From the NCBI GenBank assembly GCA_945890485.1, contig CAMDCN010000001.1:434001-498000 (forward strand): a stretch of DNA of 64,000 nucleotides, read 5' to 3'. Position 1 is the first letter of the stretch, and each line of letters opens with the position of its first letter. This document shows positions 43,401 to 51,450 of the stretch, one piece after another. This DNA comes from Candidatus Sulfopaludibacter sp. SbA3 (GTDB taxonomy: Bacteria; Acidobacteriota; Terriglobia; Bryobacterales; Bryobacteraceae). The position numbers and the translations under genes are program-made. Under the pieces are notes generated by a model that was not told the origin of the DNA, did not search any database, and worked only from the letters and a program-made list of their open reading frames with translations.

Positions 43401-44504
43401 ATGCTTTGTGCCGGAATTGTGGGCCTACCGAACGTAGGCAAGAGTACCCTGTTTAACGCGTTGACCCAGAGCCGGAAGGCGATGGCGGCCAACTATCGCT
43501 TCTGCACCATCGAGCCGAATAACGGCATGGTGACGGTGCCTGACGAGCGACTGGAGGTGCTGTCGAAAATCAGCGGCTCACAGAAGCTGGTGCCGAGCGT
43601 TTTCGAGTTTGTCGATATCGCCGGCCTCGTGAAAGGCGCGAGCAAGGGCGAAGGGCTGGGGAACCAGTTCCTGGGCCATATCCGCGAAGTGGATGCGATT
43701 GTGCAGGTCGTGCGCTGCTTTGAGAACTCGGATATTGAGCACGTGATGGACACGGTGGATCCGATCCGCGACATCGAGGTGATCGATACGGAGTTGATCC
43801 TGGCTGACCTTGAGAGCGTGCAGAAGCGGCGGCAGCGGAATGCCAAGGCGGCTAAGTCCGGGGACAAGAAGGCGGCGGCGGAGTTGGAGCTGCTGGACCG
43901 GTTGGAGCCGCATTTAAGCTCCGGCAAGCATGCGTTTTCGCTCGAAACGACGCCGGAAGAGAAGGCGCTGATGAAGCCGCTGTTCCTGCTGACGTACAAG
44001 CCGACGTTGTTTGCTTGCAATGTGGCGGAGGGCGACCTGGCTGATCCTGAGGCCAACCCATGGGTGGGCAAGGTGCGGGCGTTGGCGGCGCAGCATCATG
44101 GTTGCGAAGTGGTGGTGGTGTCGGCGGAGATTGAAGCCGAGCTGATGAATCTGTCGCCGGAAGAGCGCGCCGAGTATTTGGAAAGCCTGGGGGTGAAGGA
44201 AGGCGGAGCGGGTAGCCTGATCAAAGCTGCCTACCATTTGCTTGGGCTTCGCACGTACCTGACGACGGGCGAGAAGGAGACGCGGGCGTGGACGATCCAC
44301 GCTGGGGATAAGGCTCCACAGGCCGCCGCGGTGATTCACTCGGACTTTGAAAAGGCCTTCATTTCGGCTGAGACGATTGCGTATGAGGACCTCGTTTCGC
44401 TCGGTAGCTTTGCCGCCGCCCGGGCGGTGGGGAAGCTCCGGACGGAAGGCAAAGAGTATGTGGTGCAGGATGGCGACGTGATGGAGTTCAAGACGTTCGT
44501 CTAA
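43401..44504 (+). CDS. ychF: Redox-regulated ATPase YchF (Obg family)
   Basis: 367-residue cytosolic P-loop protein of the TRAFAC GTPase class with ATP preference. G1 is GLPNVGKSTLFNAL (8-21), G3 FVDIAGLVKGASKGEG (about 72-87). The NKxD motif is replaced by an NVAE-type sequence (FACNVAEGDL), which explains ATP over GTP binding in the family. A coiled-coil (about 120-200) and a C-terminal TGS domain (LRTYLTTGEKETRAWTI to EYVVQDGDVMEFKTFV) complete the usual fold. Length is normal (about 363). AGGAAG lies about 3-8 nt before ATG 43401. Ribosome-associated; role in stress response reported in other bacteria. Confidence 0.97.
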   Translation: MLCAGIVGLPNVGKSTLFNALTQSRKAMAANYRFCTIEPNNGMVTVPDERLEVLSKISGSQKLVPSVFEFVDIAGLVKGASKGEGLGNQFLGHIREVDAIVQVVRCFENSDIEHVMDTVDPIRDIEVIDTELILADLESVQKRRQRNAKAAKSGDKKAAAELELLDRLEPHLSSGKHAFSLETTPEEKALMKPLFLLTYKPTLFACNVAEGDLADPEANPWVGKVRALAAQHHGCEVVVVSAEIEAELMNLSPEERAEYLESLGVKEGGAGSLIKAAYHLLGLRTYLTTGEKETRAWTIHAGDKAPQAAAVIHSDFEKAFISAETIAYEDLVSLGSFAAARAVGKLRTEGKEYVVQDGDVMEFKTFV

Positions 44505-44549
44505 AGAACGGATTGCGTGGGACGGGCTGGCCGAAGGAAGAGACAGGTG

Positions 44550-46340
44550 CTACATCTTACTCTGCACCCCGGTCGGCCCTCCCATCACCCAGACATTGGA
44601 ACCATCAAAAGCAAGCGCTCCGCCAACGGCGCCTGGCGTGGCCGTGGTGTAAGTTCCCACCATCCCTCCGTCAATGGCGCGTAGTTTCGTTACCGATCCG
44701 ACTCCGCTAACCGAAGCAACCGAGATATGCGTGCCGTCAAATACGACGCCGCGCGGGCCAGGCTGGACGGCATATGAGCCAACGTGCCCGCCATCGCTGA
44801 CGCGGTACTTCCCTACTACGGAACTGCCGATATGCGATACCCACATGTGAGTTCCGTCGAAGGCTAGCCCTGCTCCTCCGGTTGCTCCGCCTCCGTACAA
44901 ATGACTCGCCGCTACAGCACCGGTCAGGGGATTCAGTTTGGCCAGCATTCCAGTCCCGGCGATCCAAACGAACTCTCCGTCAAACGCGATCGCTTCTCCT
45001 TCAGGAGTTGAGGGGAAGTTACCCACGGCCCCGGTATTTGCCGTGATCCGCGAGACGTTTCCTCCAGCCGGGTTCGTCGCCCAGACGTGCATTCCGTCGA
45101 ACATCATCGCGGTGGGATTCGGAATGCCAAGAAGGTTAAGCATAAAGCCACCCGTCGAACTGTCGAACTTAGCCACAGCACCGGATGAAGCTGTCGCCGT
45201 CCAAATGTGGCGGCCATCCGCGACAATTGCGTTTACCGGGGCGCCGCCGAACGGTGGGCCGGCAAACACGAAATCGGACGCACGAAGCTTCCAAACGGAC
45301 GGGCAACAGGAGTTCGCGGCAACCCACATATGGTCGCCGTCAAACGCGGCCGCTACCGTATTCCCCGGAAGATAGGCCTGACTCGAACGTTTCGCCGCAT
45401 ACCATCGCAACGTTGCAATTGACTTTGTATTTGGACCAGGAGTTCCTTGGGGCCCTACTGGACCTGCCGGACCCACCAATCCCTGGGGCCCGGCGACACC
45501 GGCGGCTCCGACTGGGCCGACGGGTCCAATAGGCCCTACGAGGCCTTGCGGGCCAATAGGACCAGCCGGACCCGAAGCGCCTGTGGGCCCGGCGGGACCC
45601 ATCGGCACTATCGCCCCGGCAACTCCTTGCGGTCCTATCGGGCCGGCCAGACCCGTTGCGCCACCAGGACCAGCCGGACCCATTGGACCAAAGGCACCGG
45701 CCACCCCTTGCGGACCACTTGGACCAATCGGACCGGGCGTTCCGGCGGGCCCAGCGGGACCGGTCAAACCAATCAATCCTTGAGGTCCCACGGGACCAGC
45801 CAGACCTTGCGGACCAGTGGCTCCGGCCTCTCCCTGCGGTCCGGCGGGGCCAGGGAGACCGATCAAGCCTTGGGGACCGGCTGGACCGATCGGTCCAGCC
45901 GGTCCGGTCAATCCGATTGGACCCTGCGGCCCGACGGGACCATTCGAACTGGTCGGGCCCTGTGGCCCCATCGGCCCCATCGCTCCCGTTGTCCCGGCTG
46001 TTACATCCGCCCGCAGCACCGCGGCCGCGGCATCCGGCCGGTTGCCATTCTTGTCCTTAAATACAATGGCTAGCGGGTACGTCCCTGCTGCAATGGAGCT
46101 GGCCGACGTCGCTACAATCTGGGCCGGAGTTGCCGACTGCACACTGAGTGCCGTAGCTCCGAGCTGCACGGAAAATACTCCCGCCGACTCACGCCCGTCT
46201 AACGCGGACCCACTCACGGTCACCACCGTTCCTATCACTGTCACCTTAGTTATCACTGGTGTAGCCGGTTGCGCAGCTAACTGCACCGCCGCCGTCAACA
46301 ACGCCAGTACAGACAGTACTCTTCGCGTCGAGTATCCCAT
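44550..46340 (-). CDS. Secreted collagen-like protein with C-terminal propeller-like domain
   Basis: 596 residues. Signal peptide ending AVQLAAQ (about 24). Residues 27-112 look like one IPT/TIG-like beta domain. Then 63 consecutive Gly-X-Y triplets (about 116-304) form a collagen-like stalk, with Gly replaced at triplets 6 (SSN) and 44 (VPM). Residues 305-596 contain about seven blade-like units with FDGxHMWVA or close variants, like NHL/PQQ propellers. Bacterial collagen-like proteins trimerise and act in adhesion or spore/biofilm matrices. No anchor signal is seen. GGAG lies 7 nt upstream of the ATG. Unlike vertebrate collagen, Pro hydroxylation is not expected. Confidence 0.85.
   Translation of the reverse strand: MGYSTRRVLSVLALLTAAVQLAAQPATPVITKVTVIGTVVTVSGSALDGRESAGVFSVQLGATALSVQSATPAQIVATSASSIAAGTYPLAIVFKDKNGNRPDAAAAVLRADVTAGTTGAMGPMGPQGPTSSNGPVGPQGPIGLTGPAGPIGPAGPQGLIGLPGPAGPQGEAGATGPQGLAGPVGPQGLIGLTGPAGPAGTPGPIGPSGPQGVAGAFGPMGPAGPGGATGLAGPIGPQGVAGAIVPMGPAGPTGASGPAGPIGPQGLVGPIGPVGPVGAAGVAGPQGLVGPAGPVGPQGTPGPNTKSIATLRWYAAKRSSQAYLPGNTVAAAFDGDHMWVAANSCCPSVWKLRASDFVFAGPPFGGAPVNAIVADGRHIWTATASSGAVAKFDSSTGGFMLNLLGIPNPTAMMFDGMHVWATNPAGGNVSRITANTGAVGNFPSTPEGEAIAFDGEFVWIAGTGMLAKLNPLTGAVAASHLYGGGATGGAGLAFDGTHMWVSHIGSSVVGKYRVSDGGHVGSYAVQPGPRGVVFDGTHISVASVSGVGSVTKLRAIDGGMVGTYTTATPGAVGGALAFDGSNVWVMGGPTGVQSKM
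45429..45995 (-). repeat. 63-triplet collagen-like coding repeat
   Basis: Every ninth base pattern encodes Gly-X-Y without a frame change for 567 nt. Frequent units are [14 protein letters not shown] and [11 protein letters not shown]. Codons vary among copies, so the region is not a simple DNA microsatellite. Confidence 0.9.
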
Positions 46341-46377
46341 GGCCGTCTCCCGCTAACTTACGTTGTTGTCTAGTGTG

Positions 46378-46389
46378 GAGTAAATACTC
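46378..46389. promoter_or_regulatory. Palindrome GAGTAAATACTC in the divergent space
   Basis: A 5-bp-arm palindrome with a two-base centre, 38 bp upstream of the collagen-like start and about 100 bp before the VTT start. It could be an operator for a divergent pair; no regulator of either gene is in sight. Short enough to be chance. Confidence 0.25.
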
Positions 46390-46490
46390 AGATAGTCTAG
46401 TCGAGAAGCTTTCCCAAGTAAAGCGAACGTTTCTAAGTACTGTTGAATATCGGTGCATACGTTTCGGACTGCCGCACGGCCTGGATTCGA

Positions 46491-47189
46491 ATGCTTCAGA
46501 ATGGAAACTTGGCACTTCCCACTCTCGCCTCCGTCAAGCGACGCGCCCTGCTTTTAGTCTTGCTGGCGCTCGTTGTTGCCGGCGTGGCCTATTCCGACAC
46601 TCTCCACGGGATTCTCCTCCAACTCTTCGTACAGACTGAGGGAATCATCCGGAGCCGCCCCTTGTTGGGCCCGGTCCTGTTCGTACTCCTGGCCGCGGCG
46701 TCCGCCATGCTCGCGTTCTTCTCGAGCGCCGCCATCGTCCCCGTTGGTATCCTCGCGTGGGGCCACGCCATCACCGTTCTATTACTCTGGCTTGGGTGGA
46801 CGTTCGGCGGCGTCCTCTCCTTCTCCGTAAGCCTCTTCCTGGGGCGCCAAGTCGTTTATGCGATCGCCTCCCGCGCGCTCCTGGAACGCTATGAACGCCT
46901 TCTCTCCCACCAACCACCCTTCGGACTGGTCCTGCTCCTGCAACTGGCGCTGCCTTCCGAAGTACCTGGCTATCTTCTCGGCTTGATACGCTACCCGTTC
47001 TGGAAGTATCTGGCCGCGTTACTCCTCGCCGAATTTCCTTACGCTCTGGCAACCGTATACCTCGGCTCCAGCTTTCTCGAGCGCCGTACCGTCCCTTTCC
47101 TTCTGCTCGCCCTCCTTCTCGCTGGAGCCAGCATTTGGGCTTTCGCCGCTCTCCATCGGCGTTTCAGCCAATCGTTACCCCCGCAATAA
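46491..47189 (+). CDS. VTT-domain (TVP38/DedA-like) membrane protein
   Basis: 232 residues from ATG 46491; TTG 46443 is an in-frame alternative. Hydrophobic segments lie at about 17-38, 55-82, 90-120, 155-180, 185-205 and 210-228. The VTT core includes AAIVPVGILAWGHAITVL and GGVLSFSVSLFLGRQVV with the re-entrant-loop Gly/Pro residues, and LPSEVPGYLLGLIRYPFWKYL. Members scramble or flip lipids or handle membrane stress; the exact role is unknown. The gene ends with a 15-nt convergent overlap with the P-type ATPase gene. Confidence 0.8.
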   Translation: MLQNGNLALPTLASVKRRALLLVLLALVVAGVAYSDTLHGILLQLFVQTEGIIRSRPLLGPVLFVLLAAASAMLAFFSSAAIVPVGILAWGHAITVLLLWLGWTFGGVLSFSVSLFLGRQVVYAIASRALLERYERLLSHQPPFGLVLLLQLALPSEVPGYLLGLIRYPFWKYLAALLLAEFPYALATVYLGSSFLERRTVPFLLLALLLAGASIWAFAALHRRFSQSLPPQ

Positions 47190-49253
47190 CCGCAGCGCAT
47201 TGAAGATCACAATCAAAGACATACCCATATCCGCTCCAATCGCCGCCCACAACGACCCATGCCCGCCGAACGTGAGCACCACAAACACGGCCTTCACCCC
47301 TAACGCCAGCACAATGTTCGCCCGGATCACCGCCATCATCCGACGGCCATGTTGCACTAGCCATGTCAGCTTTCCCAAATCGCCCGCCAGCAAAGCCACA
47401 TCCGCAGCTTCCATCGCCGTATCGCTCCCCGCCGCCCCCATGGCGATCCCGACGCTCGCACGGCCCAGCGCCGGAGCGTCGTTGATTCCATCCCCAACCA
47501 TCGCCACTGACCCGTATCGTACTACTAGCTCCTCAATCACCCGCACCTTATCCGCCGGCAGCAACTCCGCCGCCACTTCGGTGATCCCCGCCTCCCGGCC
47601 AACGGCCACGGCCGTTCCCCGGTTATCCCCTGTCAGCATCACCACCTGCTCCACCCCTAACTGCAGCAACTCCCGCACCACTCGACCCGCCTCTGGCCTC
47701 ACCGTATCCGCCAGCGCCAGGAAACCACAAACATGGCTCTCATTCCCAATCACCACCACCGTCCGCCCGCTCCGGCCCAATTCGTCGAGCCGCTCGTGAA
47801 TCTCTGGCGTCTCCTGCCCCAACTCCTCCAGGTAACGGTGCGAACCCAGCCAGAATTGCTTGCCCTGCCACACTCCCGTCGCTCCCTTGCCAGGCAATAT
47901 CGTGAAGGCCTCGGCCGGCAATGGCTGAATGGAGCGGGTCGAGCCATAAGCCACAATGGCCCGAGCCATCGGATGGTCGCTGTGGGCCTCAAGAGCCACG
48001 GCCCGTTCGAGCAACTCCTCCTCCGTATGTCCCGCTAAGGCCACGACCTGCACCACCGCCGGTTGCCCCGTCGTCAAGGTCCCCGTCTTGTCAAACGCGA
48101 CCGCTTTCACTCCTGCCAGCGTCTCCAGATGCACCCCGCCTTTTACCAACACGCCCGCCCGCGCGGCGGCCGTCAAGGCCGCCACCACGCCGACCGGGGT
48201 CGCGATCACCAACGCACACGGGCAAGCGATGACCAGCAACACCAGCGCCTGATAAAACCATTCCGCGGCTCCCTGCCCCAATCCAACTACCGGCACCAGA
48301 AACACCAGCACAGCCAACCCCATCACCGCCGGCGTATACATCGCGGCAAACCGGTCGACCCACCGTTCCGCCGGCGCCCGCTTCTGCTGCGCCTCCCCCA
48401 CCAAGCGGACGATCTGAGCTAACGCCGTATCCCCGCTTGGCTTCGTCGACCGCACCACCAGCGCCCCGCCGCCATTCACTGTCCCCGCGTAGACAACGGT
48501 CCCGGCTTCCTTCAGAACCGCCACGCTCTCCCCGGTGATCGGCGCCTGATTCACTTCGCTGATGCCGCTCTCCACCTCTCCGTCCAATGCGATCCGCTCC
48601 CCCGGACGCACCTGAAACCGGGTGCCTACCGGCACCGTCTCCGCCGACATCTCCTGTCCGCCCACGAGCCGTACCATCCGCGGAGCGAGGTCCAACAAAT
48701 CGCCAATCGCGCGCCGCGCCCGCCCCACGCTCCAGGCCTCCAGCGTCAACGAGAGCGCGAAGAGAAATGCGACTGAAGCGCCCTCCAGCCACTCTCCAAT
48801 CCCCAGCGCCCCGAGGATCGCCACCACCATCAGCAGGTTCATATCCGGCCGCCCCCGCCGCAAGGCAAACCACGCCTTCGGCAACACCAGCGCCGTCCCG
48901 CAGACGATGGCTACCGCGTAGGCGAACCGCCCCGTCGATCCCGCCAACTCCATCCCGAAACCGGCCGCAAGGCACACCCCGCTCGACGCCATCAATACGG
49001 TCCGCCAATCCGTCCCTTTCTTCTCCTTTACGGCCTCGCCCTCCAGACGCGCCACCATACCTGTCCGCCCCACAGCCGCCACAATTTCGGCGGCAGTCGC
49101 CGTGCCCCCCAGCACGGTCATCCGTCCCCCCAGGACATCAAACGCCAACCCCTCCTCGCCCCCCACGAGCGGCCCCACCTCCCGCCGCAGTACCGCCACC
49201 TCCTCAGCGCAATCCAGCCCACTGATCCGGAACGTCATTGATTTGCTCGGCAC
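47175..49253 (-). CDS. Zn/Cd/Pb-type heavy-metal P-type ATPase (P1B-2)
   Basis: 692-residue inner-membrane efflux pump. The N-terminal HMA-like domain (about 5-75) has only one Cys in the metal loop (GLDCAEEV rather than CxxC). Eight membrane segments are expected; the metal site CPC is in LLVIACPCALVIATP. The phosphorylation motif is AFDKTGTLTTGQ, the actuator motif TGES is in APITGESVAVL, and the hinge is VGDGINDAPAL. The last helix contains K and D (VKAVFVVL and ADMGMS) as in ZntA, so Zn, Cd or Pb is the likely substrate. Start GTG 49253, with TACACT ending 6 nt upstream. No metal regulator adjacent. Confidence 0.93.
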   Translation of the reverse strand: MPSKSMTFRISGLDCAEEVAVLRREVGPLVGGEEGLAFDVLGGRMTVLGGTATAAEIVAAVGRTGMVARLEGEAVKEKKGTDWRTVLMASSGVCLAAGFGMELAGSTGRFAYAVAIVCGTALVLPKAWFALRRGRPDMNLLMVVAILGALGIGEWLEGASVAFLFALSLTLEAWSVGRARRAIGDLLDLAPRMVRLVGGQEMSAETVPVGTRFQVRPGERIALDGEVESGISEVNQAPITGESVAVLKEAGTVVYAGTVNGGGALVVRSTKPSGDTALAQIVRLVGEAQQKRAPAERWVDRFAAMYTPAVMGLAVLVFLVPVVGLGQGAAEWFYQALVLLVIACPCALVIATPVGVVAALTAAARAGVLVKGGVHLETLAGVKAVAFDKTGTLTTGQPAVVQVVALAGHTEEELLERAVALEAHSDHPMARAIVAYGSTRSIQPLPAEAFTILPGKGATGVWQGKQFWLGSHRYLEELGQETPEIHERLDELGRSGRTVVVIGNESHVCGFLALADTVRPEAGRVVRELLQLGVEQVVMLTGDNRGTAVAVGREAGITEVAAELLPADKVRVIEELVVRYGSVAMVGDGINDAPALGRASVGIAMGAAGSDTAMEAADVALLAGDLGKLTWLVQHGRRMMAVIRANIVLALGVKAVFVVLTFGGHGSLWAAIGADMGMSLIVIFNALRLLRG

Positions 49254-49259
49254 CCCCTA

Positions 49260-49265
49260 AGTGTA
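49260..49265 (-). promoter_or_regulatory. -10-like TACACT before the P-type ATPase
   Basis: TACACT (minus) ends 6 nt before GTG 49253. A 6-nt spacer predicts a leaderless mRNA. No MerR- or ArsR-type dyad was seen around it. Confidence 0.35.
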
Positions 49266-49570
49266 TGCCTCCCTCGAGGCAGCACTCGCACAATCCGCCC
49301 TGTCCCCTTTGAGCTGGACTCATGCGCCTCCTCCCATTCGCTTTTGAGTTTCACGCAGGCAAACGCGGTTATCGGACGGCCGTCTCGTGGGCCGCCGTCC
49401 CTCGTCTATGCGCCGGGCTTCGGGCCCAATCAAAGCTGAAAAGGATCAGAGCACTTTCCGCGGGCGACGAGCCAGATCGAGGACCTCAAACTCGTTCATA
49501 CCGCCGAGCGAGCCGAACGAATATGCGCCGTTGCGCTGTGCGCTGCAGTTCGCAGGGCCAAATCCCGGCG
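49266..49570. other. About 300 bases without a convincing gene
   Basis: Between the ATPase promoter and the stop of the secreted WD-like gene no well-supported gene is found. Open frames here are short and unlike known proteins; one minus-strand frame ends with MNEFEVLDLARRPRKVL, which looks protein-like and could be the tail of a decayed gene. GC-rich imperfect hairpins are present near 49375-49430. No promoter or RNA family was recognised. Confidence 0.4.
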
Positions 49571-50836
49571 CTATTTGGCGGCTGCGGCTTTGAAGCCTTT
49601 GAGATCCCACTGCCATGCGCGCAGGGAGCCGGCAAAGAGCGCTTGGGAGTCCGGGCTGAAGATCAGCAGACCGTTGAGCGGGGCAGTCTTGGTGGGAACC
49701 AAGTCGCCATCGCGCAAAGCCTCCCAAAGGCCGTTCCGAAACACATCGGCTTTCCAGGTAGCCAGACGCTGCGCGGTGGGCAGCGAGTAGAGTCCGAAGA
49801 ACGCTCGGGCATCGCTGTATTCGTCACCCGTCCGCACTCCGTAGCCGATAGCCAGCTTGGTCTTATCGGGCGAAATGGCCACACGCCATGACCCGCCGAA
49901 ACGCGCGCCCGCCCAGTAGTGGTAATTGGGCGCCAACAGTTTGGACCTCCATTGGGGACGCTCAGGGAACGAGAGTTCCTGCCGGCTGGAGATCTGGCAA
50001 GCCGGCAGCGTCAGGATGGTCAGAAATACTTTCGCGTTGGCTGGCATGACGCCTTCGCTGTCCGTACCTGTACTGGTAATGATAGCGGCGAGGCTGCCAT
50101 CGGGGGAGACGGCGTGGCCATGGATGGCCGCGCCGCCCACATCGCAGACCCGGTAAGGCACGGAGGGTTTGGTTGAAACCAAAAACAGCACAGGAAGCTT
50201 CCGGTCGCCTGTTGCCAGATGTCCTTGGAGCAAAAAAGAGTCCGCAGCGGCCCACGAACGGCATGCTGGCTCGTCGTCGTCCAGGTTGAGCGAGCCGGGT
50301 TGCAGCGGTTCGACGTGTTCCCCGGCTTCGACCGTAGCAAAAGAGGAGAAGTGGAACCACTTGGCTACTGAATACTTCTTCACAAGGACGACTTTTCGAC
50401 CGGCGATACACCAGGCAGGCATCTTGCTGGGGAGGAGTACTGTGCCGCCGACCGAGCCCGTTCGCAGGTTCCACTCAACGAATGTCTGCCCTCTGAAGGA
50501 GTCGTTGTTCACGACGCTGACAACATCGTTGGAGAGAAATCGTGCGAATTTGAAGTACGCGAGTTCTTTTTCGCTGACGGGATAGGCGATGACCCGCTTG
50601 CCGGTGTCCGCTCGGTAGACCGCGAGGGTGTCGGCCCAGCATTTTCCTGCAGGGTGTTTGTCACAAGGGACCTTTGAAGAGTCTCGGACAAGGAGTAGGT
50701 TTCCGTCAGGGGAAAGGTCCAAGAGCGCGGCGTGGACGCCACCGTAGGTTCGGACTACCCGAACGGCGTCGGACTCACCTGGAACGAGGAGCGCGCAGGA
50801 CAGCAGAACAACCAAAAGGCAAAGCCACTGGGGCAT
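49571..50836 (-). CDS. Secreted WD40/YncE-like repeat protein, unknown function
   Basis: 421 residues. Signal peptide (MPQWLCLLVVLLSCALLVPG, cut near 20). The mature chain shows blade-like motifs with SPDG/SPDS (LDLSPDGNLLLVRDSS, AVSPDGSLAAIITSTG, AISPDKTKLAIGYG, FSPDSQALFAGSLRAWQW), so a beta-propeller of WD40 or YVTN type is likely. Several Cys residues may form disulfides. It is not linked to known genes; flanked by an unassigned region and a small hypothetical gene. A TGC-TAAATT extended -10 ends 9 nt before the ATG. Role unknown; protein or sugar binding is the general expectation. Confidence 0.7.
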   Translation of the reverse strand: MPQWLCLLVVLLSCALLVPGESDAVRVVRTYGGVHAALLDLSPDGNLLLVRDSSKVPCDKHPAGKCWADTLAVYRADTGKRVIAYPVSEKELAYFKFARFLSNDVVSVVNNDSFRGQTFVEWNLRTGSVGGTVLLPSKMPAWCIAGRKVVLVKKYSVAKWFHFSSFATVEAGEHVEPLQPGSLNLDDDEPACRSWAAADSFLLQGHLATGDRKLPVLFLVSTKPSVPYRVCDVGGAAIHGHAVSPDGSLAAIITSTGTDSEGVMPANAKVFLTILTLPACQISSRQELSFPERPQWRSKLLAPNYHYWAGARFGGSWRVAISPDKTKLAIGYGVRTGDEYSDARAFFGLYSLPTAQRLATWKADVFRNGLWEALRDGDLVPTKTAPLNGLLIFSPDSQALFAGSLRAWQWDLKGFKAAAAK

Positions 50837-50845
50837 CTATGGGGA

Positions 50846-50854
50846 AATTTAGCA
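50846..50854 (-). promoter_or_regulatory. Extended -10 (TGCTAAATT) before the WD-like gene
   Basis: TGC plus TAAATT on the minus strand ends 9 nt before ATG 50836, with no ribosome-binding site in the gap. Confidence 0.4.
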
Positions 50855-50923
50855 CGAGACGCCGGAGTAACCCCGATTAGCCTCTTCCGGTGCACGAAGT
50901 TACTCAGGGCAGAAGCGGGCCAA

Positions 50924-51358
50924 TCACTCAATCTTCGACGCCGAGAAGAACTGGCGGTCCCGGGCCGATGCGAAGATCGTTCCATATCGTATCCTTCCGA
51001 AAAAGCCTCTGCTGTAGGGCAAAAACACAGATGCTGACTCACCCTCAACGTGTTCCAGAGCGACCGAAATGGCGTCTGACTTGTTCGAGGAACCGGGAGG
51101 AACGACACGAACGTCAACGCAGATCGCGACCGCTCGCAACTCGCCGGACGTTGTCCTTGCCCTGTAAATATTTGTGAGGGAATTTATCACTTCGTCCGGG
51201 GGAGGCTGTTCTCGACCATCAAACGCCGAGTCGATAGTGATTTCGCCTTGCCTATTCATTGCACAACCGAAGGGGAAGAAGGCTCCTCGTCTACGAAGCA
51301 GGTCCTGGGCAAGCGGCAGAGCGCTATTGAGGAGTTGGTCTAAGTCGGGATGAGCCAT
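50924..51358 (-). CDS. Small soluble hypothetical protein (FFPFG family look)
   Basis: 144 residues, no signal or membrane helix. The N-terminus LLNSALPLAQDLLRRRGAFF, then PFGCAMNRQGEI and a later VEGESASVFLPYSR, resembles a loosely defined group of small proteins seen in soil bacteria with a conserved FFPFG motif; no function is established, and immunity-protein-like roles have been proposed for similar sizes but are not supported here. A TAGAAT hexamer ends 9 nt before ATG 51358. It lies between the WD-like gene and the efflux operon. Confidence 0.55.
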   Translation of the reverse strand: MAHPDLDQLLNSALPLAQDLLRRRGAFFPFGCAMNRQGEITIDSAFDGREQPPPDEVINSLTNIYRARTTSGELRAVAICVDVRVVPPGSSNKSDAISVALEHVEGESASVFLPYSRGFFGRIRYGTIFASARDRQFFSASKIE

Positions 51359-51367
51359 TCCAGTTTC

Positions 51368-51373
51368 ATTCTA
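51368..51373 (-). promoter_or_regulatory. -10-like TAGAAT before gene 51358
   Basis: TAGAAT (minus) ends 9 nt before ATG 51358. The spacer contains only a weak CTGGA. Confidence 0.3.
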
Positions 51374-51450
51374 GCCAGGTGGTTCGCCGGCCTTGTTGGA
51401 AATGACTGGGGCTGATCGACTTTCCGTAGGGCCGCACTGGGGCGTTTCAT

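Noticed and set aside
45429-45995. Repetitive stretch considered as CRISPR or satellite DNA
   Set aside because: The period is 9 nt in frame and encodes Gly-X-Y; there are no spacers of constant length and no palindromic repeats.
49446-49727. 93-codon minus-strand frame overlapping the end of the WD-like gene
   Set aside because: Most of it is an out-of-frame copy of the WD-like coding sequence; only the last 17 codons look protein-like, too little to annotate as a gene.
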